Shown here: piece by piece, positions 38,201-46,899 of the stretch
How positions within the stretch are numbered: position 1 is the first letter of the stretch
How the letters are laid out: each line of letters begins with the position of its first letter
Source: Echinostoma caproni
Lineage: Eukaryota > Platyhelminthes > Trematoda > Plagiorchiida > Echinostomatidae
DNA: 64,000 bases
NCBI GenBank assembly: GCA_900618425.1
Contig: UZAN01039997.1
Coordinates: 29,968 to 93,967, forward strand
Direction of reading: 5' to 3'
Translations under genes and position numbers: made by a program
The notes under the pieces: model-generated
What the model saw: only the letters and a program-made list of their open reading frames with translations
The model's database searches: none
What the model was told of the DNA's origin: nothing

Positions 38201-41200
38201 GCGTAGCCTCACCATGCATTAGTTTTATTGGTAAGAAAATCTAACCAACCCACTAACAATGAAAATATCACGAAAGGACCTGAAATGTCTATTCTCCATA
38301 TGGTTATTTGACGTTCAGCCCTTGCCTAGTTGGAAAGTTGAAGTGATATAGCCATGAGTTTACTGTAAAGCCTAATTTTTGGTTGAAACATCGTAGATCA
38401 AGGTGGAGTATAACACAATGGATGATACAACAAATAACTTCATAAAAAGATAAGGTGTTATATTGTGCCTGACAAATAAACACACAGAATCAGAAAATGT
38501 AGTATAAGCGTTCAAAACGTTTAGTTTACCCTATAAATACGGAAGAGTGGCAGAGCTGTTTGTCATCATGGTAATTCAGTAGCCGAACGCAATATACACG
38601 AATAATAAACTTGAAATCGGTATTAAATTAATTCCATAGCTTTTTGATTTTAACATTTAAAAATTATCAGTTTCTGGTTTCACTAGCAACAAAATGGTCG
38701 TTCACAGGAGACTCGANACATCTTCAGAAAATCGCCTCCTTGATCGTTTCGTAAAGAAAAATCTAGACCATAGATCATGTTATTACTCAAGGAACGTCAC
38801 AAAGAAAGAACGGTTCATTAACTTGTCATACAAGGCGGATGGTAGATCAGGTTCCTTCACCGAGCATCGAACAGCTGCCGTCAATGAAACATTCAACTCA
38901 GCCAGTTTGCTCTGCTTGTTTGCAGCCAGGGGGCTAAAGCTACACTGTCAAAAATTAATATATCATTTCATTTACACATCCAGGTCTCCTGAGATTGGCT
39001 GATCTGCAGGACAATGGTCTCAAAAGATTGAGGAGTATTCTTTAGGTTGGCTTAACCACAAATTACCCCAATCGCTATGTACTCATCGGTCAACACACAC
39101 TTGCTGTCGTAGAAAGGAAAACGATCCGTCTTCCCATCTGCCCCAATCGGACATCGGAACGACTCTAATCCAAAATGTGTAAAGTCTACGGCCTAATCAG
39201 GCAAAAGCATGTCAATTTGATCTCCCTCCAATCTTGAAATAAGTTATCCGGTCCATATGCCCCGAACCTATCTCGAGATATTCATTCCGTGTATGACATA
39301 GAGACACTGAGTGATATGGCTGGGTGTCGCAAACGATGGCACTCAACCATTATCCCTGCAACCCCAGTGTATTCAACTTCTCTGTCTTCTCTTTTATTAA
39401 ACGTGGAAGTGGTGAGACAGCAACTCAAACGGGAACACGAATTTGCATGGTTAACAATTATAAAAACTGACTGATTGACTGACTAGCTGGCTGGCCTATT
39501 GACTGATTGATTGACTGACTTATGAAGAATAATGGATGAATGAGGGAAAACAGTTATTAACTTGCAGATTCGTGTTTTACAATGCCTTGGTTTGTGAAAT
39601 TCACTCAGCTTTGTTGTTTGAAAAATGTACTCCATCTCTTATATCACGAAAAACAAGTCAGCATAACTGAGATTCAGTTAGCCACAAAAATGAGAATTTT
39701 AAGTTTACATCAATTAGCTTTGAGCTCTTTTAGCTTATCCACTGCGCTAATAAATCTGCTAGGTCATTCTAACCAATAACCGTTGAAAAAAGTAATCTGA
39801 TTGACCGATATTTCTTTAATGGAATATGATCATTCCATAATAACTAGCTCGGGTGAAAACTGATCAAAATTCAAAAGCAATTAGGCGGCATAGAATATAC
39901 AGAAAAACGGAAGGTTACGGACTATCGAAATTGCACAACAAAAATCCCCCAACCGTTCAGTTTAAAATCCATCTGCTCAAGGCACCGGTTCAATTTTAGC
40001 TTGTCTCGCAGTTCGCTTGAAGTCATTCTAAATGATTTCTTCCTGCAAATGGTTGTCATGTTCTTTTTCGCATCACACGTGTGTCTCATGCTTGTGTAAT
40101 CATTGTTAACACTATATCTCTGTGTTAACCGCATCTCAGTTTAAGATATCTTTGCTATGGGTATACGCATGCCAATTGGAAAAATTATCTGGTATTTCGA
40201 ACTTATAGTCCGTTCATCCACACATCAACCACCTTGGTTGGAGTTTTATTCGATTGATCTTGGTGATTGCAGAAAAGCATTGTGGTGTGATAGAATACAA
40301 AATAAATTGTACATGTGTGGCACACCACTCTATGTTTTGCTCAGTGTCGTTGAATGCAGTTGCCCCACGAGGGCAGTATTCCGTACAGTGAAAACGCTTA
40401 CGCGAACTCTCGCGCGAATGATTCAATGGTTTGTCTAAACCCTGTGTTGCATAGTGATTTATCTGCTCACATGACTATACCTGGCTCACATACAGGAGCA
40501 CGTTCGGTTTTGGGGATTGTAGGGGATTGAATTAGGGGCGCATTGCCTGGTCAGAGAAAAAAATCCCTGATTTCAAGGAAGAGACCTGATAGAGTTTTTT
40601 TGTGCATGTGGGTGTTTCTGAGCATCACCGAAATATTGAAGTTCAGCTCCCGGATTTGTGTTTTCTTTTGCCAGAATAACCTTCCGAATCCGAGCTTGAA
40701 TACTCAAAACTCTCCGAACTGTCTGAAGATGAGGATTCCTGTTCGTCCTCATAGTCTTCTTCATCCTCGGTAGCACTGCTTTCCTCTGGTGTATGATAGG
40801 AATGGAAAAATCCGGTTGACTTCATGTGATTTGCCTCGACAAGTAACGGAAGAAATTCTCGTGCTTCTTTGTTTTCCGGTTCTGTTTCCAAAATCTGTCG
40901 GCACAAAATCAAAGCTTGTGAGAAGTCTTGTGTCATGATACAATTCAAAAATTCGAGAAACAATTCCAGAGAGCCTTCGGAAGACATATCTCCACGTGAG
41001 CTGGTGCCTAACGACGATAGTGACGAGTTTTCAGCCGTCATCTGTCATAAAGCTAAAGTGATAAAGGCAAATCGTTCATTCATTATCCGGCCAATGACAA
41101 AGAAGGAATGGATAAAATATATTTCTTATTTTATTACTGTTATTAATATATATATATAATATATATTGTCTCTTCTACCAGTAAAGTATCAAATCCCCTG

Positions 41201-43497
41201 ACTACCGAGGTGTAAACAGTACTCACTGATAGAGTATCACATTTGGATTAGTCCATTCGATTGTTCAGGGACACCAGGCACTCTTGATGGTCTTGATGGT
41301 TCGAGTCCTGACAGGAACACAAAACGTACGCATTAATGATTAGTCCCAAACAGGACGAAACAGCTGACCGGTGCTCTTTGTCGGTCATCACAAATCTGTC
41401 GATCGTTTATAAATATTCGCCTTTGCACTTTAGGAAATGTTATTTGAAATTTGTTGTTACTAGTGCCCATCAAAGGCTGGTAGAGGGACATATGTAGATG
41501 AGGAAGTTAGGCGAACGTGGTGGCAATGGTGAAGGCCGAATTCAAACACAAAACCCCGAAACCACATTGACAGTGACTTGTAGCGTTGAATCCATACAAT
41601 ATTCTGATTGATAACATCGCAACAGTGTTGTGAAGATCTTTTTATTAAATTAGGTTTCTGTGAAAATGATAATAGCTGAATTCTTTGGGTGAACAAACTC
41701 TTTTGTGATCTCACTAAAATTGTGCCGGTGTTAAAAGCCCAGAAAACATGCAATCTTAAATCGAAATATGTGACAATGGGAATACAATAAAGCAAAGTAT
41801 AGAAAGGTATACGACGAGAATAGTAATTGGGAATGGTAAGAAGCTAAATTTTCCGGTGACGGCTAGTCTTACACGGTTCTGTTGTAAGAAACACAATTAG
41901 GGAATTACCGATCCGACACAACTAAATCCATGGATCAAACTAGAAGCATCAAACATGTGCTTATACACAAAAAAACTTAATCATTCGGGATATGTTTCCT
42001 TTGTTCATACCCAAATGAAATTGTTTTTTCTACAAACATTATTGTCCTATGGTTCCGTTGGCACACAGTTGGCACTCAGAGGAGTTTGAAGTAAATATAT
42101 TATAAGTTTCTCTCTATTCTCGTTCTTCAACATTTTTACCATACTTTGCTTGGAGAATTATGAATATAGCTTCATCAGACTTTTCAGTTTCCACAAATTA
42201 ATTCAAATTTTTAGGTGGGAAACTTGATGGGACTGTATGTTGCTTATTATGATCTCTTTTTTGTGTCTATAAATTACTCGAATATTGTGGTTCTTTTCGC
42301 ACGCAGCCGATGTAAGTTGGATAGTCGTTTGATAAAAAACAACAATTAGCTGCTATTTAGGCTATCCGCGAAATGACAAAATTGCAACCTCTGGCTGAAA
42401 TCGTAAACAACGCAGGTCACTTACTAGACGGACTGTATGCGTACCTATAATATGTATGTTATTTTTGGTTCTCTATTACGTTATTCAGTATTTGAGTGGT
42501 CCCATTCATCACATTTATGATGTAAATTTTGGCTATGCGATTTTTCATTACGCATTTCCCTATGACATCCAGGGCAAGGATTATTGAGCTCCCTTGATGA
42601 GCTGTGCTGTTTTTAATTAGGGCTGAAATATCCACCGGTGGTTAATAAAGTAATGTTGGGTTTGTAAAAAATGAGTAAAAGACTAGAAAGAAATTTCACA
42701 AGCATGACAAACAAATGAACAATGATATTCAATAAATTTTGTTCTCATGTATATTGCTGAAGGTTATAAAAGCAATTTATCTGTACTGTTAAATGACCGT
42801 AATCACTTTTATCCAGTTATTCATTTTCATTATTGTATGTCTTTTAATGCTCTAGTTACGCTTGGAGTGGAAATATGAGGCATTAGATATAGGAATTTTC
42901 TCCTTCTGACGTGTGTATATCGTTGTGAATTTGGTTTAGAGACTCATCATGCAGAGGCAGCATATCACTGGCACCACCAAAACGTCACTGATTCACTTTG
43001 CAGCAACCTTTTTTCTTATAGAAAACCAGAAATAGTGAAGATTTATCCATTTTTTGTGACGGCTTTATGGCAAATGCAAAAGAGTATGTGTCCCGTGTGT
43101 TTTCCTCCAGACAGCCGGGACATGTGTGACGCGTCATCAAATGGCCTTACGTGGTGTGCAACATTTGTTGATAAAAAAACGCTAGTTATGGTCATATTAA
43201 AATCTGGCATGAAGGTATGAAGAGCACTTATCATGGAATCGAAATACACAAGCTGCATCAGGTTTTTCGTCTAAGGACGTTGAGAGCAATATAGTCGACA
43301 GTTAGAAACAATGAGTGAAAAGTTTGGGTGTCACTATGGCTCTCGTGACCATTCTCAAACTCTTCGCAAATTTCGTTTCACTGCATTTAGCATTTCAGCT
43401 TTGTTACCACTCCTTGCAGCCTGAGTTTCTTGTCTACTCGTTCATCAGCATTCAGTTGAAGAGGCAGGCAAAAGAAGGCAACAAAACTTGTCAGTAG
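29270..43497 (+). CDS. Six-exon gene model, cysteine-containing probable extracellular protein
   Basis: Exons with agreeing phases: 29270-29424 (after TTTTTCACCTTTCAG; donor AAAG|GTATAA), 33662-33844 (after TTATTCGTCTGTAAG; TTGA|GTGACA), 34941-35038 (after GTTTTTCTTCGTACAG; GTCAG|GTTGAC), 37275-37489 (acceptor CGATAG or, less likely, 37300; CTCAA|GTAAGT), 43022-43214 (after CCTTTTTTCTTATAG; ATGAAG|GTATGA), and 43399-43497 (after TTTAGCATTTCAG, stop TAG; AATAAA near 43643). The 64- and 71-codon open exons are unlikely by chance. Protein features: DCPLLSPKFGSDYNDRGVSF and VSFKCSIPL resemble beta-sandwich extracellular domains, then SGYCKSACQ, RDCFDVSDW, an NGT glycosylation site, and MCPVCFPPDSRDMC. 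I cannot name the family. The 5' exons are missing. Introns of about 4.2, 1.1, 2.2 and 5.5 kb fit a large repeat-rich genome. Confidence 0.5.
30480..33660. other. Intron-like stretch without a supported gene of its own
   Basis: This lies between the first two exons of the 29-43 kb model. It holds a degenerate tRNA-like stretch near 30585-30660 (B box GGTTTCAGTTTCC) and short shared motifs (CCTTGTRCACTGACA at about 30955, 32395 and, weaker, 38465). Nothing else was recognised. Confidence 0.4.
32362..32409. repeat. Perfect 10-bp inverted repeat
   Basis: GTCAGTGCAC at 32362-32371 and GTGCACTGAC at 32400-32409 pair perfectly around a 28-base spacer. The left arm continues as GTGCACGGTGAAATA, similar to the end of the repeat at 49.8 and 55.0 kb (GTGTACGGTGAAAC). 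It may be the trimmed end of a mobile element. Confidence 0.5.
36004..36192. repeat. Near-palindrome of two 95-bp arms, each with a stem-loop
   Basis: The reverse complement of 36004-36097 aligns along its length with 36098-36192. The left arm reads GGTTATCCACGGGAACCGAA then ACGTCAGCGAATG, and the right arm reads GGTTACCCGCGGTAACTAAA then ATGTCGGTGAATA. Both end in TATAACATTC. Each arm contains a strong hairpin (right arm GTTACC-CGC-GGTAAC), and the right arm also has a perfect 12-bp stem, AATGTCGGTGAA at 36120-36131 with TTCACCGACATT at 36140-36151. On the minus strand the left arm has the order CTGA, hairpin, GAAAC, GTC, which resembles a degenerate hammerhead. It lies in an intron of the 29-43 kb model. 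Confidence 0.75.
38690..39275 (+). other. GC-richer patch, possible old coding or repeat fragment
   Basis: A 102-codon frame with one N (38694-39002) includes LLDRFVKKNLDHRSCYYSRN, and the following 270 bases hold further open segments in other frames (GLTTNYPNRYVLIGQHTL). The mosaic of frames suggests a decayed retroelement, but no diagnostic motif is present. Confidence 0.25.
39466..39520. repeat. Short tandem repeat, GACTGATT-like
   Basis: AACTGACTGATTGACTGACT and following bases consist of about seven imperfect GACTGATT/GACTGACT units with a GGCTGGC interruption. Confidence 0.7.
40245..40250 (-). terminator. Candidate poly(A) signal of the ERICH2-like gene
   Basis: TTTATT on the plus strand is AATAAA on the minus strand, about 395 bases past the stop of the ERICH2-like frame. 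It is the nearest canonical signal. Confidence 0.4.
40643..41041 (-). CDS. ERICH2-like: ERICH2-like protein (glutamate-rich protein 2 family), intronless
   Basis: A 132-residue frame starting at ATG 41041 and ending at TGA 40643. Residues 25-73 form two amphipathic helices (LELFLEFLNCIMTQDF, ALILCRQILETEPENKEARE). This matches the conserved C-terminal block of animal ERICH2, where a hydrophobic helix is followed by EPEN-x-EA-x-FLPL. Residues 85-122 are almost entirely Glu, Asp and Ser, as in that family, and the end is basic (GKRKHKSGS). Vertebrate ERICH2 is longer and is known mainly from testis and ciliated tissue; its function is unclear. The bases before the ATG (TTTATGACAG) could be an acceptor, so an upstream exon is possible. 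The gene lies antisense in the largest intron of the 29-43 kb model, which together with its single exon fits a retrocopy or a nested gene. Confidence 0.82.
   Translation of the reverse strand: MTAENSSLSSLGTSSRGDMSSEGSLELFLEFLNCIMTQDFSQALILCRQILETEPENKEAREFLPLLVEANHMKSTGFFHSYHTPEESSATEDEEDYEDEQESSSSDSSESFEYSSSDSEGYSGKRKHKSGS
41250..41335 (+). repeat. tRNA-like unit, possible SINE head
   Basis: GGTTCGAGTCCTG at about 41302-41314 is a perfect B box, and TTGGATTAGTCC about 50 bases upstream is a weak A box. No acceptor stem is convincing and the body matches no other repeat in the window. Confidence 0.3.
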
Positions 43498-43862
43498 GAA
43501 GTAAGTAGTTAGATCGAAGAACCTGAAACTAAACTAGCCGTGTCTGAAATAACTTTTCACTAATTTGACATTATATTTTCGACTAAAATAGGATCACTAA
43601 CGCAGATGCTTGTCGACCTTGTTCCAAATATCGGTAGTCCGATAATAAAAATGAATCAGCATCATATTATGTGAGGTCGTTTGAAAACGCACCGCTGGAG
43701 TCACTCGGGGCACCGTAGTAGTTCACATTCCCCCATTGGTAACTTCAGCTTCCAGCTCAGTAAGTGCATACTGATGATGATTTCCAGTTATTAGACCACT
43801 GGCGTACGTTTTAGACGGAAATTGTTTACAGCGACTTGTCTTATATAGTTAATTTGTTGCAT

Positions 43863-43868
43863 TTTATT
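43863..43868 (-). terminator. Candidate poly(A) signal of the small secreted-protein gene
   Basis: TTTATT on plus, AATAAA on minus, about 210 bases downstream of the stop at 44075. Confidence 0.4.
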
Positions 43869-44074
43869 TAAATAGATTCAAAAAGATGACGATATTGTCA
43901 TGTATAAAAGTACATAGGCATAAAATACAGATAACACCTTCAATTTCCGGTTCGATATTCAGAGTGAATGAATTGACATTGACTTTGGGCGAGTCACATC
44001 ACAGTGGGCAGACGGTTATGAGAATATTGTTTTAACCAATGGCCATTTTGCACACCAAGATCAGTTTTTTCACT

Positions 44075-44380
44075 TCATGCATTCATCAGCCTTGCACTTT
44101 CGGGGTGTTTGTGATTGGTGTCAATTCTCACTGCATTCGCTATGGCCAATACTCGATTTTTAATCCGATGAGGTCGTCGTTGAAGAATCTGACAGAAGGG
44201 ACTAAAGGTCCTGGCTAAGTTCACTATGATTTGACTCAACAAGGTGTAGACAGATTGCGCTTGATTCGCAACCAGGTCACATGAATCAATGCCCTGCTCG
44301 TGAGACCAATTTATGTTGTCCCATAGTAGCAAATGAATAATAGTAATAATAATAAGCGCCAAATGAGATCTCAGAAACAT
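44075..44380 (-). CDS. Small secreted protein, intronless, family unknown
   Basis: A complete minus-strand frame of 101 residues from ATG 44380 to TGA 44075. It opens with a textbook signal peptide: MFLRSHLALIIITIIHLLLW, one arginine, then about 14 hydrophobic residues. Cleavage is probably near residues 20-25. The mature part of about 78 residues has two cysteines (GIDSCDLVANQ and FSPFCQIL, 28 apart) that could form one disulphide, a long amphipathic stretch between them (AQSVYTLLSQIIVNLARTF), and a basic patch, QRRPHRIKNR. I recognise no family. Short signal-bearing single-exon genes are common among excretory-secretory proteins of parasitic flatworms, so that role is an inference only. An alternative is a first exon whose true C-terminus lies elsewhere, but no good donor interrupts the frame. 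It lies just past the end of the 29-43 kb plus-strand model and is transcribed towards it. Confidence 0.6.
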   Translation of the reverse strand: MFLRSHLALIIITIIHLLLWDNINWSHEQGIDSCDLVANQAQSVYTLLSQIIVNLARTFSPFCQILQRRPHRIKNRVLAIANAVRIDTNHKHPESARLMNA

Positions 44381-44399
44381 GAACTTAGTTCTTGAGTTG

Positions 44400-46450
44400 C
44401 CGACTTATGGTGGTGCCTGAACTCGTTTGTGAGATAAAGCTTATCCGCTTTCCATTTACCGCTGTTATCAACGTTCATATGATTTCAACTGTCAATGGTA
44501 GTCTTGCATAACGCAAATTCTTTCCGACCGCAATGGTGCGATCATTCGCCCTGTTGTATTCGTGTGTAACGGTCGCATTGTCCCACGATATAATTTGGTG
44601 TTTCCTGCCGTATTGTGCCAGTTAAGATGCAGAGAAATCTGCATTTGCATAAATCGAACAACCTAACCCTGTTGCGCCCTCTCTTCATGTTTACTTCTCG
44701 TTTATTTGGTTTTTGAATTTGTTGTCCAAAAACTGATCCGATAACGACTTTTAAGCATTTCTGACGTAGAATCTCTTTGAGAGTAGTATCACTCCAGCAC
44801 TTATTTTGTGCTCCGTTCCCGAAACGCTGAATAAAGTTCCTCTTTTACGTGATTACTATGAAACTTTTTGAAATAAATCTACGAACCAGATCACGGGGCT
44901 TTTCTGTTAACCGAGCGCCGATATGCACAAGTCTGGGAATGTTGTCCGGGTTCTATATTCTACCTCTGAAGTACACTTGATATTTGGGTGCGCATTGCAG
45001 AATGCTGAAGGAACTTGACTGATAATAATATACTCGATAATAAAACACAACATATCATCCACTTGTCCCCTTCATTGTTTACAATCATTATTATAAAATT
45101 GAGTTCTGTTACTCTCCAACATAACCATAAAAGCATCTACATTCAACGGGCTTAGTGGAGGGCCCGTCGTCACCCGATTCTTCTGATAATATATATTATC
45201 TTTGTAGCTGAATTGCATGTTATATTGAAACATAAGGCAAATGTTTCTAATCCCCCATTAGGATATTGATATCAATGTCGATATTTTCAGTGTGGGATAC
45301 TAATGATCACTTTTCCTTTGGTTTTAATATTGGTGAATAGTTAAGTAACTGGTGGCGTATTAGCAGTGGTAGACAAATCACTCCGAACAAGTCTGATTCG
45401 AGACAGTGTACGTTATTCGAAAAATAGAAACAGCTGCACGTATGGCTTGATGATATTTCAGGATGAATCACGCCAGTTATCGCAATAGATAGAAATAATT
45501 TAAATGGAGGCGTTTTAAACATCATAAGAAGTTATTTGGTTTCCAGGGACAAGACGAATTTCACTTGCTACTCTTTCTTTCGGTTGTTAAATACTCTTGT
45601 CGAATAGGGTAGAGCGAATTCCCCTATAGTTCTGTGTGCGTTGCACTAACTGTAGTACTAACACCTGGTAACACGGTACATATTGATATTCATCTGCAAC
45701 TGGCTACTTGATTGTCTATACAATAGAACAATAATTAAACGTACATTTTGGAGCTTACGTTTGAGTGTTTAGCTAAACAATTCAAAACCAGTTTCAATAT
45801 ATCTGTCTTCATACTGAAAACCAGGCGGTAAAGAGTTAACAATTGTTCCAGCCTTCATTTAAAAAATAGACTTTACTTAAACTACTTGTCTATAAATAAT
45901 TGTATTGCTACTTCACTCTGAATGTGCCACCATTCCATAAAAATTTCATCTCAAATTTGGCTTGTCGTCAACACTTGAAGCCAGACAAAATGTGCCACCT
46001 TCGATCGCTGTTGTTTATTGTTCTAAATCGTAAGAAAAGCTATAGCCAATAGGCTTGTTTCCAGTGCTTTATCACAGTTTATATCATACTGTCTGGTCAG
46101 GTAACTAGGCATTACAGAAAGTTTGCAGTCGTTCCTCAAAGGGTATTTGGGGTCGCATCTTGACCACAGAGCAAGTGATCAGAGTCCGCCTCCATGATCC
46201 ATCCCCTTGGCTTGAAAAGTGATTGGTAAAAGCACTCTATCTTCCATAGCGGTCATGATACTCAACAAAATCAATCACCACTCATTATTGACCCGTAATA
46301 ATGCGTATGTGTGATGATCTAATTGGGAGTACCATCAGGTTACAGAACTGAAAGGAGATTTTCTTTTCTCTTTCTATAAAGAATCCTTAAACGACCAAAC
46401 GTTATGATATAATTCCCTAAGGGAATTCGTTTTTTAAAAAGCAATCGAAG
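44400..46450. other. Intergenic stretch
   Basis: No supported gene. A perfect 16-bp palindrome, GATAATATATATTATC, is at 45185-45200. A 72-codon minus frame at 45307-45525 with a hydrophobic start was not convincing. Confidence 0.45.
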
Positions 46451-46454
46451 TGTA

Positions 46455-46545
46455 CACGGCAAAGTTCAGAAGCACTGGAAAGCTGTTTCGACCTTGTTGG
46501 GTCTCATCAGCAGTGCGAATCCATCTACCCAACTATCAGTCAGGT
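46455..46545 (-). repeat. SINE family S1, copy d, inverted middle part
   Basis: Minus-strand sequence running from GGATTCGCACTGCTGATGAG to CAGTGCTTCTGAAC is the hammerhead-bearing middle of family S1. The tRNA head is absent. A forward copy of the same family begins about 100 bases to the right, so the two form an inverted, head-to-head pair. Confidence 0.7.
46472..46516 (-). ncRNA. Hammerhead ribozyme core, type I-like with minimal helix III
   Basis: All conserved parts are present in order on the minus strand. Stem I 5' strand GCACTG (46511-46516) is followed by CTGATGA (46504-46510), then stem II GACC (46500-46503), loop CAACAA, GGTC (46490-46493), then GAAA (46486-46489). After a very short helix III (CAGCTTTC) comes the stem I 3' strand CAGTGC (46472-46477), perfectly complementary to the first. 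Cleavage would fall after the C at 46478; the triplet here is TTC, allowed by the NUH rule, while the copy at 27.65 kb has the classical GTC. Hammerheads cleave their own RNA at this point. Schistosome Sm-alpha repeats combine a hammerhead with a Pol III tRNA-like promoter, which is the same design. Activity of this copy is uncertain because helix III has a C-U mismatch. Confidence 0.72.
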
Positions 46546-46639
46546 TGTGAATGTTTTTAACTGAGTCGAAACCGCGGAGGCTAGCGATTAGAACAGCGAA
46601 GCGCCAGGCCCGCAACAAGCTCGCAAAGAAAGGTTATGC

Positions 46640-46830
46640 CATATCATATAGAAGAAAAATGAAAAACGGTTTGATCAGCTTCCCGGTAACCGAGTGGGTA
46701 GCATACTTGCGTTCTACCTGTAAGGTCCCGGATCCTATCTCCAGTTGGTTCGATTGATTCACCCTGCTGATAAGACCCAACCAGGTCAAAACAACTGTAC
46801 AATGTCTCCTAGCTTTAAAGTTCACCCTTA
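46640..46830 (+). repeat. SINE family S1, copy d, forward
   Basis: The plus strand has the leader AAAAACGGTTTGATCAGCTT, A box TAACCGAGTGG, B-box remnant GGATCCTATCTCC, then CACCCTGCTGATAAGACCC and GGTCAAAACAACTGTACAAT, and the tail TTAAAGTTCACCCTTAAATT. In the ribozyme part CTGATGA has become CTGATAA and GAAA has become AAAA, but the cleavage triplet reads GTA. A frame at 46551-46757 is only a chance open frame across this repeat. Confidence 0.72.
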
Positions 46831-46899
46831 AATTGTACGAAGAAATTCCCTCTATAAAATTGAATCAAATCCTCCATTAATCTCATGCTATGGTATAAC

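Noticed and set aside
44500..44700. GGTGCGATCATTCGCCCTG, similar to LINE motif-B sequence
   Set aside because: The match is a few codons only and flanking frames do not continue as reverse transcriptase.
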